A stretch of DNA of 64,000 nucleotides from Coccinella septempunctata (taxonomy: Eukaryota > Arthropoda > Insecta > Coleoptera > Coccinellidae), in assembly GCF_907165205.1 (NCBI RefSeq), contig NC_058189.1, positions 39,706,270-39,770,269 on the forward strand. Direction: 5' to 3'. Shown piece after piece: positions 34,476 through 46,199 of this stretch. Made by a program: the position numbers and the translations under genes. The notes under the pieces were generated by a model. The model made no database searches, was not told the origin of the DNA, and saw nothing but the letters and a program-made list of their open reading frames with translations. The number at the start of each line of letters is the position of its first letter. Position 1 is the first letter of the stretch.

Positions 34476-35954
34476 TTATTTTGTTTTCAAATTATAAGTG
34501 AAAACTATTTTTTCGGCTCTTTGAACTAGTGTCTCTATTTCGTGATGTTTCTTCTTCTTCTTCTTATGCATATTCATTAATGGATGTACGAACGCCTCTA
34601 ATTTGTTGATGTTTTTTACCTTAAGGGTCCAACCCTCCACCCCGTAAAGAAGCACTGACCAAACGTAGCACCGCACAAGTCTCAGTCTAAGATCAAGATC
34701 AAAGTCGGTACATGTAAATACATTTTTAAATTTTATGAATGTACTTCGAGCTTGTTCAATTCGGCATTTGATTTCACCGTCCGACGACAATTCTTTATAG
34801 AGCCATGTTCCTAGATATTTAAATTTTTTTACCCGCTCAATAGGTTTTCCATTATATGTTACTCTAGAATTTCCAAACGTATTCCCTTCCCTAGTGATAA
34901 TCATGAATTTAGTTTTTTTGATGTTGATGTTTAATCCCATTAAACATCATGTTTTTTTGGCCATGTTCGCCTACTATATTAATTAGTTGTTGTAGGTCAA
35001 CTTATCTGTAATCAGCACTGTGTCGTCGGCGTAGCGTATGTTGTTGACCCAGACTCCATTGACTTTGATCCCAATGTCTCTATCTTCAAGTGACTCTCGA
35101 AACATGGCTTCAGAGTATATATTAAACAGGAGCAGCGACAATATACAGCCTGGACGTACTCCTCTGCGAATCCGAACTTGCTCAGTTAGACCATGATTTA
35201 CTGTGACTTGCGCTTTTTAGTGCCAATATAGATTTTCGATACAGCGAATGTCCTCTTCGTCCAAATCCAATTTTTTGAGGAGCTGCATAAGTTTGTGATG
35301 TTGAACTTCATCGAAAGCTTTTTCGTAGTCTATGAAATATGGACAAACATTTTTTCTTTGGTCATAGCAGTTCTGTACAAGGACCTGTGTTGCGACTATT
35401 GACTCTCTTGTGCCTAACCCCTGTCTAAATCCAAATTGCGAGTCGCTTATATTATTATCACATTTTCTTTATAATCTCTGATGTATTATTCTTAGGAATA
35501 TTTTTAGGGAGTGGCTCATAAGGCTAATTAGCCTATGATCTCCACACTTTCTTGCGTTCGATTTTTTTAGGATAGGAATAAAAACTGAAGATAGCCACTG
35601 TTCAGGGTAATGACCAGTATCATATATCTTGTTGAACAGCTTGTGAAAGAGTGATTTAATGCCCCTTTCATCCAGGAGTTTCAGTATTTCTGATGGTATT
35701 TCATCTGGACCAACTGCTTTATTGTTTTTAGCGACTAGTACAGACTTTTCTACCTCTTCTTTGGTAATAGAAGGTCCAGTTAGAAATTCTTCAGCATCAA
35801 GTTCCCTGGTCTGGTCTGGTCTATTGTCGTCAGAAAGTTTTTCTACATAGTCTTCCCATATCCTGTATTCTCAACTATCTGATTTTCCTGGTTGGTTATT
35901 ATACCTAGATTCTGTTTTTTAAATATACCAGCGGCTTCCTTTAATCTTTTATTC
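34476..35954 (-). pseudogene. RTE-type LINE, reverse transcriptase half
   Basis: The minus strand encodes, with several shifts, the RT half of an RTE-type ORF. About 35850-35560 gives SITKEEVEKSVLVAKNNKAV, then GPDEIPSEILK. About 35440-35290 gives FGFRQGLGTRESIVATQ and YFIDYEKAFDEVQHHKLMQ. About 35160-34990 gives GVRPGCILSLLLFNIYSEAM and then RYADDTVLI with the catalytic Asp pair. From 34940 comes the thumb and C-terminus (KYLGTWLYKELSSDGEIKCR, CYVWSVLLYGVEGWTL). The protein start is missing here because a plus-strand LINE (35955-44811) separates it from the endonuclease half at 44812-46195. The clade name rests on recall of similar arthropod proteins. Confidence 0.85.
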
Positions 35955-36100
35955 ATTCATCCTTCTTGATGCGCAGAGAGTAGACCGTGAACACATCGCT
36001 CCTGTTAAAGTTTGAATTATTATAAAAATTACAAGTGCCAACGAATCCCAGAATTCCCGGGTTGTAAACATTCGTAGAATACCTACACCTACATTGAAAA

Positions 36101-36683
36101 ATGGCTCCTAAAAACACCACAGATATAAAGGCAGCAATCAAGGAATCCATTATAGAAATCCTAAGTGACGACGAATTTATAAACAAACTTCTTATCAAGA
36201 TCAACGAAAAACTAGATGTGATACAGTCGGCAGTCAACTCGGATAAAATCGAATTGATAAACAAAAGGATGGATAATCTTATGCAAGCGGAGAAAATCAA
36301 CAATGTATGTATCTTCAATTTGATGGAAAATCAAGAGGAAATATTATTGGAGAATATACTTAAACTATTTAAGGACAACATGAAGGTAACACTTAACAAA
36401 ACTGACATTGCGAGGTGTTATAGAGTTGAAAAAGGAAAAGCCGCGTCCAGTGATTGTTCGCTTCGAACGTTATCAAACAAAACTAACAATAATGAAAAAT
36501 TGTGGACGTTTGAGTGGAACCAAAATTGGAATAGTTGAAGATTTAACAAAAAATCGCCTTGAGTTATATCGCTCGCTTCAACGAAAATGCGAGGATAAAA
36601 AACAAGTATTCACGCGCAACGGAAATATATACATTAAAAGTGAGAATGGCGTAGAGAGAAAAAATGTAACCTCATTAGAATGA
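36101..36683 (+). pseudogene. LINE ORF1 protein, one frameshift
   Basis: ORF1 proteins bind element RNA and form the retrotransposition particle. The ATG at 36101 begins MAPKNTTDIKAAIKESIIEI, followed by a probable coiled-coil stretch (KLDVIQSAVNSDKIELINKR). Near 36405-36420 reading moves to a second frame that gives KPRPVIVRFERYQTKL, LSGTKIGIVEDLTKNRLELY and NGNIYIKSENG and stops at 36681. This second half resembles the FP-type domain found in ORF1 of several insect LINE clades. The first frame carries on as nonsense to 36538. One indel explains the break. Confidence 0.75.
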
Positions 36684-39486
36684 ATTTCTTTTTTGTTGAG
36701 TCATTCATATTATTTTCTCTGTGAATTATTGAAATCATAATTTAATATAAAATAGTATGTAGTATGTATTTGTATATATTATGCACTTTATGAAGTGAAT
36801 CTTTTCAAATTTTTTACTTGATCGGAGGGCATGTGGGAGTCACTAATTTTTGTATCTGTCTCATGAATGTGTTAGAGACGGTGGAGCTTGGTGAGGTCCC
36901 GGATACGGCGGTGGTCGGGGAGCTTGGGGCGGGGGAGTGTTTTGTTGGGGGTCATACGCGGCTGGGTATAATGCATTCCAACATAAAAAGTATTCACAAA
37001 CATTTCAATGAACTGTTAGTTCACTTGGACAGCATAAATTTAGAAAAAATACACATAATAGTTCTCTCGGAAACCTTTAACATCGAAACTACTAACATTA
37101 ATCTATTCACTATAACTGGGTATGATACATTTTATAACAACTCACTATTCAATAAAAACGATGGAACAATAGTTTATATTCGTAGCAATCTGAATCCAAG
37201 TGTTGTTTATGTACAGCTGAGTCAAACAATTCCTATTCGTATAGAAATTAAAATTAATATTAATAAAATTAATTTCTCTTGGACTGACGGCTGTTTACAG
37301 ACCTCCAGCAACTAAAATGAAAGTATTCATAGAAGAAATGGAAATATATTTAAGTGAACTTAATTACAATGATGTAGAGGTAGTTATTGGTGACTTAAAC
37401 ATTGATATTTTGGAGGGAAACGATAAAATGGCAAGCCTCTATTTAAATGAAATGGGATCATGCGGGTTTATTTCTTATATTAACAAGCCTACTAGAGTCA
37501 CAGCAACAACAAAAACTCTACTCGATCATATAATGATCAGAACACAGAAGAGTATCAGTAAAAAAATCAGTCTTCGTCCCTTTGTTTTTAAATTTTCAAT
37601 GTCTGATCATTTTCCAGTGGAATTAGAACTCAACTTAAATGAAAAAATTGGTAGTGGTATTAAAACGGATGAAGTTAAGAAAATCGATGACAGGAAATTG
37701 TTGGGATTACTGAGGGAGGAGGGATGGTTAAAAGTATATGAGAAAGATGATGTGGAGGAATGTTATCGGGATTTTGAGTTTATTTTGATGTGTCACATTG
37801 GCAAATGTGAACAGAAAACTCGTATAAACAACAAAAATAAGAAGCTTAAACCGTGGATAACTCTTGGATTAATACATAGTATTCGTAAAAGGGATAAAAT
37901 GAAATTAGATTTAAATAGAAATTACTCAGAAGAAAAGAAACTTCAATATATTGATTACAGGAACTTTCTCAATAAATTACTAAAACTAACAAAAAATAAT
38001 TATTACTCTAACAAAATTGAATCAGCAAAGAAAGACTTTAAAAAAATTTGGAAAATAAAGAATGAGGCGGTCGATGTCACAAAATCTAAAAGCAAAATAA
38101 ATAGTATTATCAATGAAAAAAATGAAGTATTGACTCATCCAACTGACATTGCTGGCTCATTCAACGATTTCTTTTCCACTATAGGAGGTAAAATGCAGGA
38201 AAAGGTCAAGAAAACAAAAAAAATATACACAAATAACATAACTAATCCAAAAACACTTTTCCTGGCACCAGTGAGCTCAAAAGAACTTATACTACTAATA
38301 GCTACCCTGAAGAATGATTCCTCACCTGGGGATGATGGAATTGACGCCAAACTCATAAAAAAGATACATACATATTTAGTAGAATAGATATAATTAATCT
38401 AACTTTTGTTAAAAACGAAATTCCCCTAGAAAACATCTAATATCATACCTATACATAAGTCAGGAGATAAACAATCTTTACAAAACTATAGACCCATTGC
38501 ACTCATCAATAACTTTGCCAAATTATTCGAAAAATGCTTAAAAAAACGAGTTATGAAATTTCTCGAAAAAAATAATGTAATCTTTAATAATCAGTATGGA
38601 TTCAGATCAAATTGGAGTACAGAAGACACCATATTTATTCTAACAAATGAAATAAATACGTGTTTTAACGCAAATAAGAAGATCTTATCAGTATTTATCG
38701 ACTTAGCCAAGGCTTTCGATACCGTTCCACATGACAAATTATTGGAAAAAATGGAGTATCTGGGAATAAGGGGAAATGTGAATCTTCTTTTCACATCTAT
38801 CCAACAGGACACAAAGAGTAAAAATACTTATAGTCACGAGAGAGTTACCCCAATGGGTATCCCACAGGGTACTGTCCTTGGTCCTACACTGTTTTTAATC
38901 ATATTGGATCAATACTAAAAAATGCTAAAATAATTGCCTACGCTGATGATACGGTTTTATCGTTCTCAGGGTCCACTTGGCAGGAGGTATTTGGGAAGGC
39001 TGAACATGGTATTAGGAATCTGTATAGTTGGTTCAACTACAACCTTCCTAGTATAAATATCCTAAAAACAAAATACATTACATTCTCAATATCCGACGTC
39101 GACATACCCCAAAATATGACCTTGAAAATTCACAGTGAAGATTGTACGAATTCTGACAGTCCATGCGAGCCCTTAGAGAGTGTCGACAGTATTAAATATT
39201 TGGGTATTATCTTAGACAGACATCTCAGATGGAATCTTCATTGCAACTTCATCAATAAGAGAATGAGAAAATTAGTATACAGACTATATCAACTCAGAGA
39301 TATTCTTAGCAAAGAACTATTAAAGATGGTATATATCTCACTAGTAGAATCCATTCTGAGATACTGTTTGATTATTTGGGGGGGGGGATTCGATAACTCT
39401 TTACAAAGCGTAGTGACCACCCAGAAATTTATACTTAAATTAAAACATAACAAACCCCGAACCTTCTCAACTGACAGATTATTCGA

Positions 39487-39497
39487 ATTGGCTGATG
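39487..39497 (+). repeat. Target-site duplication, left copy
   Basis: ATTGGCTGATG here equals 44243-44253. The left copy abuts the T-run (the minus-strand poly(A) tail) and the right copy abuts the 5' end of the Jockey LINE. This is the signature of target-primed reverse transcription. Confidence 0.95.
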
Positions 39498-39699
39498 TTT
39501 TTTTTTTTTTTTTTTTTTTTATAGCAGGGGGAATCTGCGACCGTGAAAACACGGGGCTCTATCTCTCGCCCAGAGGAACCCATTTCTAGGGAACACTGTG
39601 GGGTTACTCACTCTCCTGAGTTCGCGACCCACTAAACCTAACCTGCTTTTTGTTGGTTCCGGGCATTTGCCTATAAACCATTTATCCCTTAATCGGTTG

Positions 39700-42506
39700 A
39701 TTTCTTCTTGCACATTGTCGTGCTAGGGTTTTCATGTTCGTCCATTTCGGATATCTCTTCTTAGTATAGTTTTAATAAGTTGTCGTACTCATTTTAATCT
39801 CTCCTCAATTGATCTCTAGGTCTCCTTTTGTAAATTCTCATTCTTCTTCTGTCTTCCTCCGGATCGTAGTCCACTAGTCTCCTGAGTTCTTCGTTTGGAT
39901 GTTCCTTCGCTGTTTCGAGTAACTTTTCAGCTTTCCTCTTCATAAATTCGGTGATGGTTTCCCACTTCAAATCTCGATATATCTGTTTGTTTCTGACAAA
40001 CTAAGGCGCATCTATTGCACATCGTAGTAGCTTGTTTTCTGTTGCCTGAATTCTTTGTATATGGCTCTTTGCCGCGAATCCCCAAGCACCTGATCCATAA
40101 GTCAGTTGCGGTCTAGCAACGGCTTTGATTATTTTCAATTTTGTCTCATTTGACATGTGGCTTTTTCTACCTATCAGCGGGTAGAGCATATTCATCGCTG
40201 CCTTGGTTTTGTCAACGGCTTGTTTGATATGGCTTCTCCATGTTAGACCTTTGTCTAGGGTGATACCTAAATATTTTGCTTCGTTTTTCCATTCGATTTC
40301 TTCTCCATCTACCTCTAGATTTGTTGTAGTTCTTAGTCTCCTCTTCTGCAGTAATATCGCTTGGCTCTTTTGTCCGTTGAGTTATATTTTCCATTTAATG
40401 CACCAGTCATTTATTTCATCTATAGCTTCTTGTAACATTCCTTCTATAATTTCTGGCTTGCGATGTCGCATTGCGATTCCTGTGTCGTCGGCATATAGTG
40501 TCAGCATAGTCCTTGGAGATTTTGGTATATCGTGAATATATATGTTATACAGTAACGGCCCAAGTACTGACCCTTGAGGCACCCCTGCTTCCATATATCT
40601 GGTTGTGGAGTTTTCTCCTTCCACTTTCACGTAGAATCTCCTGTTCCTCAAATAATTCCTAATCAAATTGCACAGTTTCATTGAATATCCAGCATATCTC
40701 ATTTTGTAAATCAATCCTTCATGCCATACTCTGTCGAATGCTCTGGCGACATCTAGTAGTACAAGACCGGTTGCTTGTTTATTTTGGAATCCTTCTGTTA
40801 TGTATTCTGTGAGTCTCAGTAATTGCTGTTCAGTTGAGTGGTCTCTTCTGAATCCGAATTGCTCTGCTGGAATGAGATTCAGATTTTCGGTTTCTTCTGT
40901 AAGCCTCCTAGCGATTACCCTTTCTACTACTTTTCCTAGGGCGGACAATAAACTTATCGGCCTGTAGTTTTGGGGGAATTTCTTATCTTTGCCTGATTTG
41001 TTGAACACTATGACTTCTGCAGTTTTCCACTTTTCCGGATAGTGTTCAGTCCTCATTATACCGTTTGCAATATTTGTGAGAGCAGCTATACCTTTTCTAG
41101 GTAATTTCTTCAACATAGCATTCGTTATTTTATCACTTCCGGGAGCTTTTCTATTTTTCAAGCTTCTGATTATCTCTTTTATTTCAAATGGAGAAGTTGG
41201 TTTTTCTATTTTGTCGTCTACTGGTGGTTCGTCCATTTCTTCTTCGTTGTTCTCTACAAGATCTTCCAGCTCGTCATTATCGTCATCAGGTCTGTAATTT
41301 ATTCTCGATTCTCTTTCTATCGAGTCCGCCAGTGCTTCTGCTTTATCGATATTCGTATATGCCATTCCTCTTTCTCCGTGGAGAGGTGGTATTTTAGTCT
41401 TTTCTCTTCTCAGACATTTTTGCATTTTCCATGCAGAATGATCGATAGTATTTAGTTCTTGAACTCTTTTGTTCCATCTATTTGTTCTCATGTCCTTCAG
41501 GGCATTTTTTAGAACTTGGCTGTGTCGGTTTAGATTTCTCTTATTTATATCTGTTTTGTTGAGCCTGTATGTTTTTCTTAGTCTCCGATTTTCCCTGATG
41601 AGATCTTTGATTTCTCTGGGTGTATCACCGTGAGGATGTATCGGTGCTGGTCTCGTTATTTTTTTTTGTGCTCTTTTTGTAGGCATCTATTATATTCTTT
41701 TCTAGTTTATCAACTGCTCTTTCTAGGTCTTCCGGTGTGTTGATTGTCGGTATTTCTGTTACCTCCGATTGTATCAGATGGCTATATTTCGTCCAATCGG
41801 TGTATTCTCTTGTTTGCATTAGTTCACTTCTTGGCCCATCTCCTATTGTTAATTCGATGGGGTTGTGGTTAGAGGTTCCGTCCCACAAGGTCTCTATCGA
41901 GAATTCTCTAGTGATATTTTTCATAATTGCGATATCAAATATATCTGGTAATCCATTTCCGAATGCTAGGTACGTTGGTTCCTCAGGTCCAATAACGATA
42001 GCTTCATGTTTTTCAGCGAGATCTTTCAGTTTTCTGCCATTTCTGTTTTCCATCCTGCTGTTCCATTCTGGAGATTTGCAATTAAAATCTCCGATGCAGA
42101 TTTTCGGGTTTGTTCCATTTAGTAAGTTGTTGATTTCTTCTTCCAATAGGTTATTTGGGGGTCTTTTATATGCCGATGTGACTTCGACTCTTTGTCGATT
42201 TATTTCAGCTACAATCGTCACTGTTTCTATTTGTGACTCGTCAGATCTTCCTTCAAAATAGTGTTTCAGATCTCGTCTAACCAGTAAGGCAACACCTCCC
42301 CCAGTGTTTGCGATTCTGTCACATCTATATATCTCATAATTCATGATATTCAATCGCGTATTTGGTTGTATTCTTGTTTCCTGTAAGGCTATAATATCAG
42401 GTTTTCTCTCTGATATTATTTCTTCTATCTCGGGTTTTCGAGTTCTGACCCCGTTTATGTTCCAGGAGACTATTTTAAGGGAATTTTTCCTAGTTGTATG
42501 TTCCAT
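39700..42506 (-). pseudogene. Jockey ORF2: endonuclease and reverse transcriptase
   Basis: The ATG at 42506-42504 begins MEHTTRKNSLKIVSWNINGV, the N-terminal endonuclease motif. The catalytic Glu is in IIALQETRI, then CIGDFNCKSPEW, and the last motif is DGTSNHNPIELTIG. The frame shifts near 41650. The RT then gives RKAPGSDKITNAML, NYRPISLLSALGKVVE, QFGFRRDHSTEQQLL, VLLDVARAFDRVWHEGL, AGVPQGSVLGPLLYNIYIH and LYADDTGIA (Asp pair near 40490). After a shift near 40385, the C-terminus reads EWKNEAKYLGITLDKGLTWR, then RPQLTYGSGAWGFAAKSH (40100) and a decayed tail. Only two or three indels separate it from a whole ORF. Confidence 0.9.
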
Positions 42507-42508
42507 TA
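42504..42508 (-). promoter_or_regulatory. TAATG stop-start overlap of ORF1 and ORF2
   Basis: On the minus strand TAA (42508-42506) ends ORF1 and ATG (42506-42504) starts ORF2, sharing one A. In the silkworm LINE SART1, a UAAUG overlap couples ORF2 translation to ORF1 termination. The same mechanism is likely here, but that is inference. Confidence 0.75.
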
Positions 42509-43760
42509 TTTCAGTTTACTGAACATTCCTTGGAGTTTTTTCTCCATCTCTATTTCAATTTTCAACATGATTTTGTTGAAAATTTTTTCAGTAAAAGTGT
42601 CTAAATCGTCGGCGGATTCAGAGACTTTTCTGTTTTCTTTCGTTTTGTTGATCGTAGGTTTAGCTTGGGGCATTTTCGGTGTCTCCTTCTTCTGTACTGG
42701 TTTGGGTACTTCTTTTTTCTTGTCGTCTACTTTGGAGGGGGTGGGCTTCTTTTTCTCCTGGACTTTTAGAGGAATCGTGCTCTGCTGAGCCGATTTCTGG
42801 CCTGTTTTCCTCTTCCTTGTAACTAATTTGAATTCGCTACATCCTTTGTAGCTTGCTGGATGGCCTTCTTCACCGCACAGAACGCATGTGGCATTTCTCT
42901 CCTCACCTTTTCTGGTAAGTTCGCAATCTTTTGTGCAATGATTGCCCAAACATTTGACGCATCTGTATGGAAAAGAGCACTTGTTTTGGGCATGTCCGTA
43001 CCTCTGACATCTGAAGCATAGGCTTGGATTTTCTGCCCTTCTTTTTGATTCCACTACAATGCAGAGATTGTAGAGGCGTCTTATTTCGAAAATCTCCTTT
43101 CTCTGAGTTTTTACCATGTATAAGGGTATAAACTTTTTGGTTTTATTGGATGTCATTCTGGACACCTCGGCGTCATGGATTCCTTGGACCTTTAGATCAT
43201 TTTTTATTAAATCTAGGTCAGCATCTACTGGGAGATGTCTTATAACTGCATATATCTTTTTCTCTTCCTCCATCTGGTACGTGAAGTACTCCTTACCAAT
43301 CTGGTCAAAATATTTTGTTATGTTCCTGTAGTCGTCCACAGTCGAGGCTACGATCCTGATCCCGTCTTTTACGACGGTTGCTCTGTTGTAGCTGAATTTC
43401 TTCAAGTAGAGAGCTTTTGAGATCTCTACCCAATCGGCTGTACCCATCGTCGTGATGGGTGGAATTTTATCTTTTTTAGGTAACTCCGTTGCTTTTTTTT
43501 GCGGTCTCTTCATCTGAAGATGAACTTTCTTTACGCGCGCGTTTTGTGGGCGGCGCTTTCTGGGTTTTAGCAACTTGAGTTGCAAAATTTCTCTTCTTCT
43601 CCGGTTCTGGAGCTACTTCCTGTTTGGAGGAATTTTTGGGGACCGCTACCGGCTTTGCAATTTCTGCAAATGTGGGGGATTTCTGTGCCGTATTCTGTTT
43701 TGCAATTTCAGCAAAACTAGGGGATTGAGGAGCTTTATTCTTGTTAACTTCCTCTCTCAA
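42506..43760 (-). pseudogene. Jockey ORF1: gag-like protein with CCHC knuckles
   Basis: The frame opening at 43760 (MREEVNKNKAPQSPSFAEIA) carries two SPTFAEIAK-like repeats and a basic RARKES stretch. Near 43490-43580 it must shift to the main frame, which gives ADWVEISKALYLKKFSYNRA and a pre-knuckle region (VIRHLPVDADLDLIKNDL). Three Cys-rich knuckles follow: CFRCQRYGHAQNKC, CVKCLGNHCTKDC and CVLCGEEGHPASYKGC, at about 43030-42840. A Lys/Pro-rich tail leads to the stop at 42508-42506. Such proteins bind element RNA. The stop overlaps the ORF2 ATG as TAATG. Confidence 0.9.
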
Positions 43761-44104
43761 GAGGCGTATCTCCCCTCCGACATGGCTTTTTGTCCGTATT
43801 GAACTATATGAGGTATTTCGGAATAATAATGAATATTGGAAATCCTTACTACTATGTTACTATTAAGCTATGTGGCTAAATTAAATATTTTCTATACTAT
43901 CAGAAAAATAAATCGACTCACCAGTGATATCCGTGGAACCAGCGATCTTGGGATCTGGACTCGACACTGAATACACTGAATTTGAACGAATTTCCGCTCT
44001 ATAACACGTACACTTATAGAACTTACAAAAAACTTCGGAAGTTTCGTAGACGGAATCATAAATTCCGCAGCTTCGCCAGTGTACACTTTCACCTTTGCTT
44101 TCAC

Positions 44105-44195
44105 TTTTACGGCACTGTGACACTTCGACTTTCTCGTCCGCTTTCTCTTTTATGACACTTCGAATTTCTCGTCCGCTTTCTCTTTTATAGCACTA
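44105..44195 (-). repeat. Tandem repeat in the Jockey 5' region
   Basis: GACACTTCGA, TTTCTCGTCCGCTTTCTCTT and TTAT occur twice in tandem, about 38 bp apart, near the element's 5' end. Repeated promoter units are known at LINE 5' ends; whether this works as one is unknown. Confidence 0.7.
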
Positions 44196-44811
44196 GGAGC
44201 ACTGTAGCACGTCTTCTCTTGTCAAGCGAATGACTCGGAATGATTGGCTGATGTACTTCCAATTGAGGCTCTATATGTTCATGCCTGATGCCTGCATCAA
44301 TTATTTGCCCAAAATACAACACCTATTACCAAAAAAGCCCACGTTCTACACCACTAGATCTAATCTTTTAAGAACCCATCTGTACATCAAGTCACACACG
44401 CAACGGACTGTAACATATTTTGCACCTAAGTTTTATGATAAACTTCCTAATACCATAAGATCATTGAATAATAACAAACGAAAGTTCAGTAAACTAACCA
44501 AAAAATACATCCGGGAGAACTATGGTACGTTTTTGAATATAATGCCATCTGCATAATAAGTACTAATAAAAAATACTACTATTTTGAACGGTTATTTCTT
44601 TTCGTGTGATTTACCGGCGGGAATCTTTTTCGTCCGGCTCTCTGGGCTCCTCATTTGCTCCATTCTGTTTTTGCATCCTTATAATTTGATGGTAAAGGGT
44701 TCACGACACAGATATGGATTCATTCATTTCTAGTGTGAATTCAGTTGCCAATAGAACACTTCAATTGTTTATATGTTTATATAATGAATAAATTGATTTG
44801 ATTTGATTTAT

Positions 44812-46195
44812 GGAGGTTGAAATCATCGTGCCTTCGTTGCAGTTGTTCTATTTCGTTGCACTCGTTTTTAAGCCATTCATTTTTTGCAACCCTAATTTTT
44901 GATCTTATGAGTCTCTGTAAGTCTCTGTTTTTATTTATGTCCTTTTTCAGTTTTCTACGCTCATCCATTAAGAGCAAAATTTTGCTATTTCTACCTTTGA
45001 TTTTGACGGGTCGTCCTCTTCGACCGTAATCTAACTTCTGTATCTGAGAGTTTAATCGGTTGGTTAATACGGATTTAATGGTTGGATTATGCAGTTTATC
45101 TAGTGCTTTTGTACGTTTTGGTGTTTTCTTCTTAGCCTTTGAAAGGGATATTTTTATGACGGCCGATAGTAGTACATGGTCTGTGGGCACATCTGCTCCA
45201 GGATATGTGCATGCAGTTTTTACTGAAAAAGCAAATCTGGAGTATGCAGTAATCTGGCATAGACATAGAGACATGGACTGAGCAATGTCAGCGTGAAATT
45301 CGCTTTTTTCATAGAAGGAGAGAAATGATGGTCAGGCATTTACCTTCTCTTTTTTGTTCACATAGAGGTGAGTGTGGACCAATCAATATTCTAGAAAGCG
45401 ACAACTGCATTCCCGACGTGCGTTTCTCTCTGTCAATTTTTTTGACCGTATTTCATGCATAGATAGAAAGGGAAGGCCCAGTCCATGTCTATATGTCTTT
45501 GCTATCTGGTTACGGGTAACGTTTCCTGGTTGGTCTCTTGGTGATTTCCAGGTATATAGGCAGCGAGGGTGATGTTGGAACCATGTGTTGGTTATTGTCA
45601 TATGTTGTTCTTGACAGAACTGCAGGAGACGATCCCCTCTTCCATTTCTTATTCCCAGACCAAAGGGCCCAAAGATGTTTTCGTATTTGCCCTTTCCTAG
45701 CTTGGCATTTAGGTCGCCCATGATTATATTAACTTCATGTTTTTTTTAGTTAATTTTAGAAGACCCTTCACATCACTGTAGAACTCTTCTATGTCTTGGT
45801 CATTTGAGTCTGCTGTTGGTGCATACAGCTGAATTATATTTAGGTCGACAGGTTTAGTTCTAAGTTTTATTAAAGTAGGTATCGGTAGTACGATCGGAGT
45901 AAGGGACGAAGTCTACGACAGATTTTATCAGGTTTTTGGATATTATCATTCCTACCCCTTTTCTATGATTTCTGTCCTGGTTTCCTGAATAATAAAAGAC
46001 AGCATTTTTGACGGGACATATCCCAGAGTCGGGCCAACAAGTATCTTCAACTCCTAGAATATCTATCTCGAGCCTGCTCATTTCTTGTACGAGATTTGCC
46101 AATTTCCCAGCTTCGAAAAAGCTTTGGGTGTTCCAAGTTCCAATTTTTAAAGTTGTACGTAATGTTTCAGTGATATTGAAAAACAAATGGAACAT
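44812..46195 (-). pseudogene. RTE-type LINE, endonuclease half
   Basis: The start lies near 46150, where TLKIGTWNTQSFFEAGKLAN is the first endonuclease motif, followed by LEIDILGVEDTCWPDSG and GVGMIISKNLI. After a shift near 45870, about 45721-45560 gives MGDLNAKLGKGKYE, TNTWFQHHPRCLYTWKSP and a decayed RSKKLTERNARR. Next, 45274-44815 gives GADVPTDHVLLSAVIKI (last endonuclease motif) and LMDERRKLKKDINKNRDLQR. It ends HDDFNLHK exactly where the plus-strand LINE begins. The RT half continues at 35954. All parts match one RTE-type ORF. Confidence 0.82.
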
Positions 46196-46199
46196 TCTA

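Larger units (their letters stand above)
39498..44242 (-). mobile_element. Jockey-type LINE, 4.7 kb, TSD ATTGGCTGATG
   Basis: It has a poly(A) tail (T-run 39498-39520), ORF2, ORF1 and a 5' region with an internal tandem repeat, all on the minus strand. Its gag-like ORF1 with CCHC knuckles and ORF2 with endonuclease and RT place it in the Jockey group. The 11 bp target duplication is perfect, so this is the youngest of the three nested LINEs. ORF1 and ORF2 each carry at least one frameshift. Confidence 0.92.
36966..44556 (+). pseudogene. LINE ORF2 endonuclease-RT, frameshifted and split
   Basis: The endonuclease starts near 36970 (MHSNIKSIHKHFNELLVHLD), with the catalytic Glu in LSETFNIE. Reading shifts near 37300 to VVIGDLNID and then SMSDHFPVEL near 37600, the last endonuclease motif. 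The RT follows, with LKNDSSPGDDGIDAKL (38310), PIALINNF (38490), FIDLAKAFDTVPHDKL (38695), PMGIPQGTVLGPTLF (38850) and AYADDTVLSF (38940). The thumb region runs to TDRLFELAD at 39497. The protein resumes at 44254 (VLPIEALYV) and, after another shift, gives KPTFYTTRSNLLRTHLYIKS and FAPKFYDKLPNTIRSLN to 44556. The gap is the Jockey LINE at 39498-44242. Confidence 0.85.
35955..44811 (+). mobile_element. Full-length plus-strand LINE (CR1/L2-like), split by a Jockey LINE
   Basis: It starts near 35955 with a 5' UTR of about 145 bp, then ORF1 (36101), an endonuclease-RT ORF, and a 3' end made of GATTTGATTT repeats at 44788-44811. On both sides lie the two halves of an RTE ORF, which would join smoothly if this element were removed. 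The target duplication is short or absent (TTTA at most). Bases 39498-44242 are a later Jockey insertion. It has many shifts and stops, so it is inactive. Confidence 0.85.

Noticed and set aside
41737..42261. 174-codon plus-strand frame
   Set aside because: Antisense shadow of the Jockey endonuclease on the minus strand.
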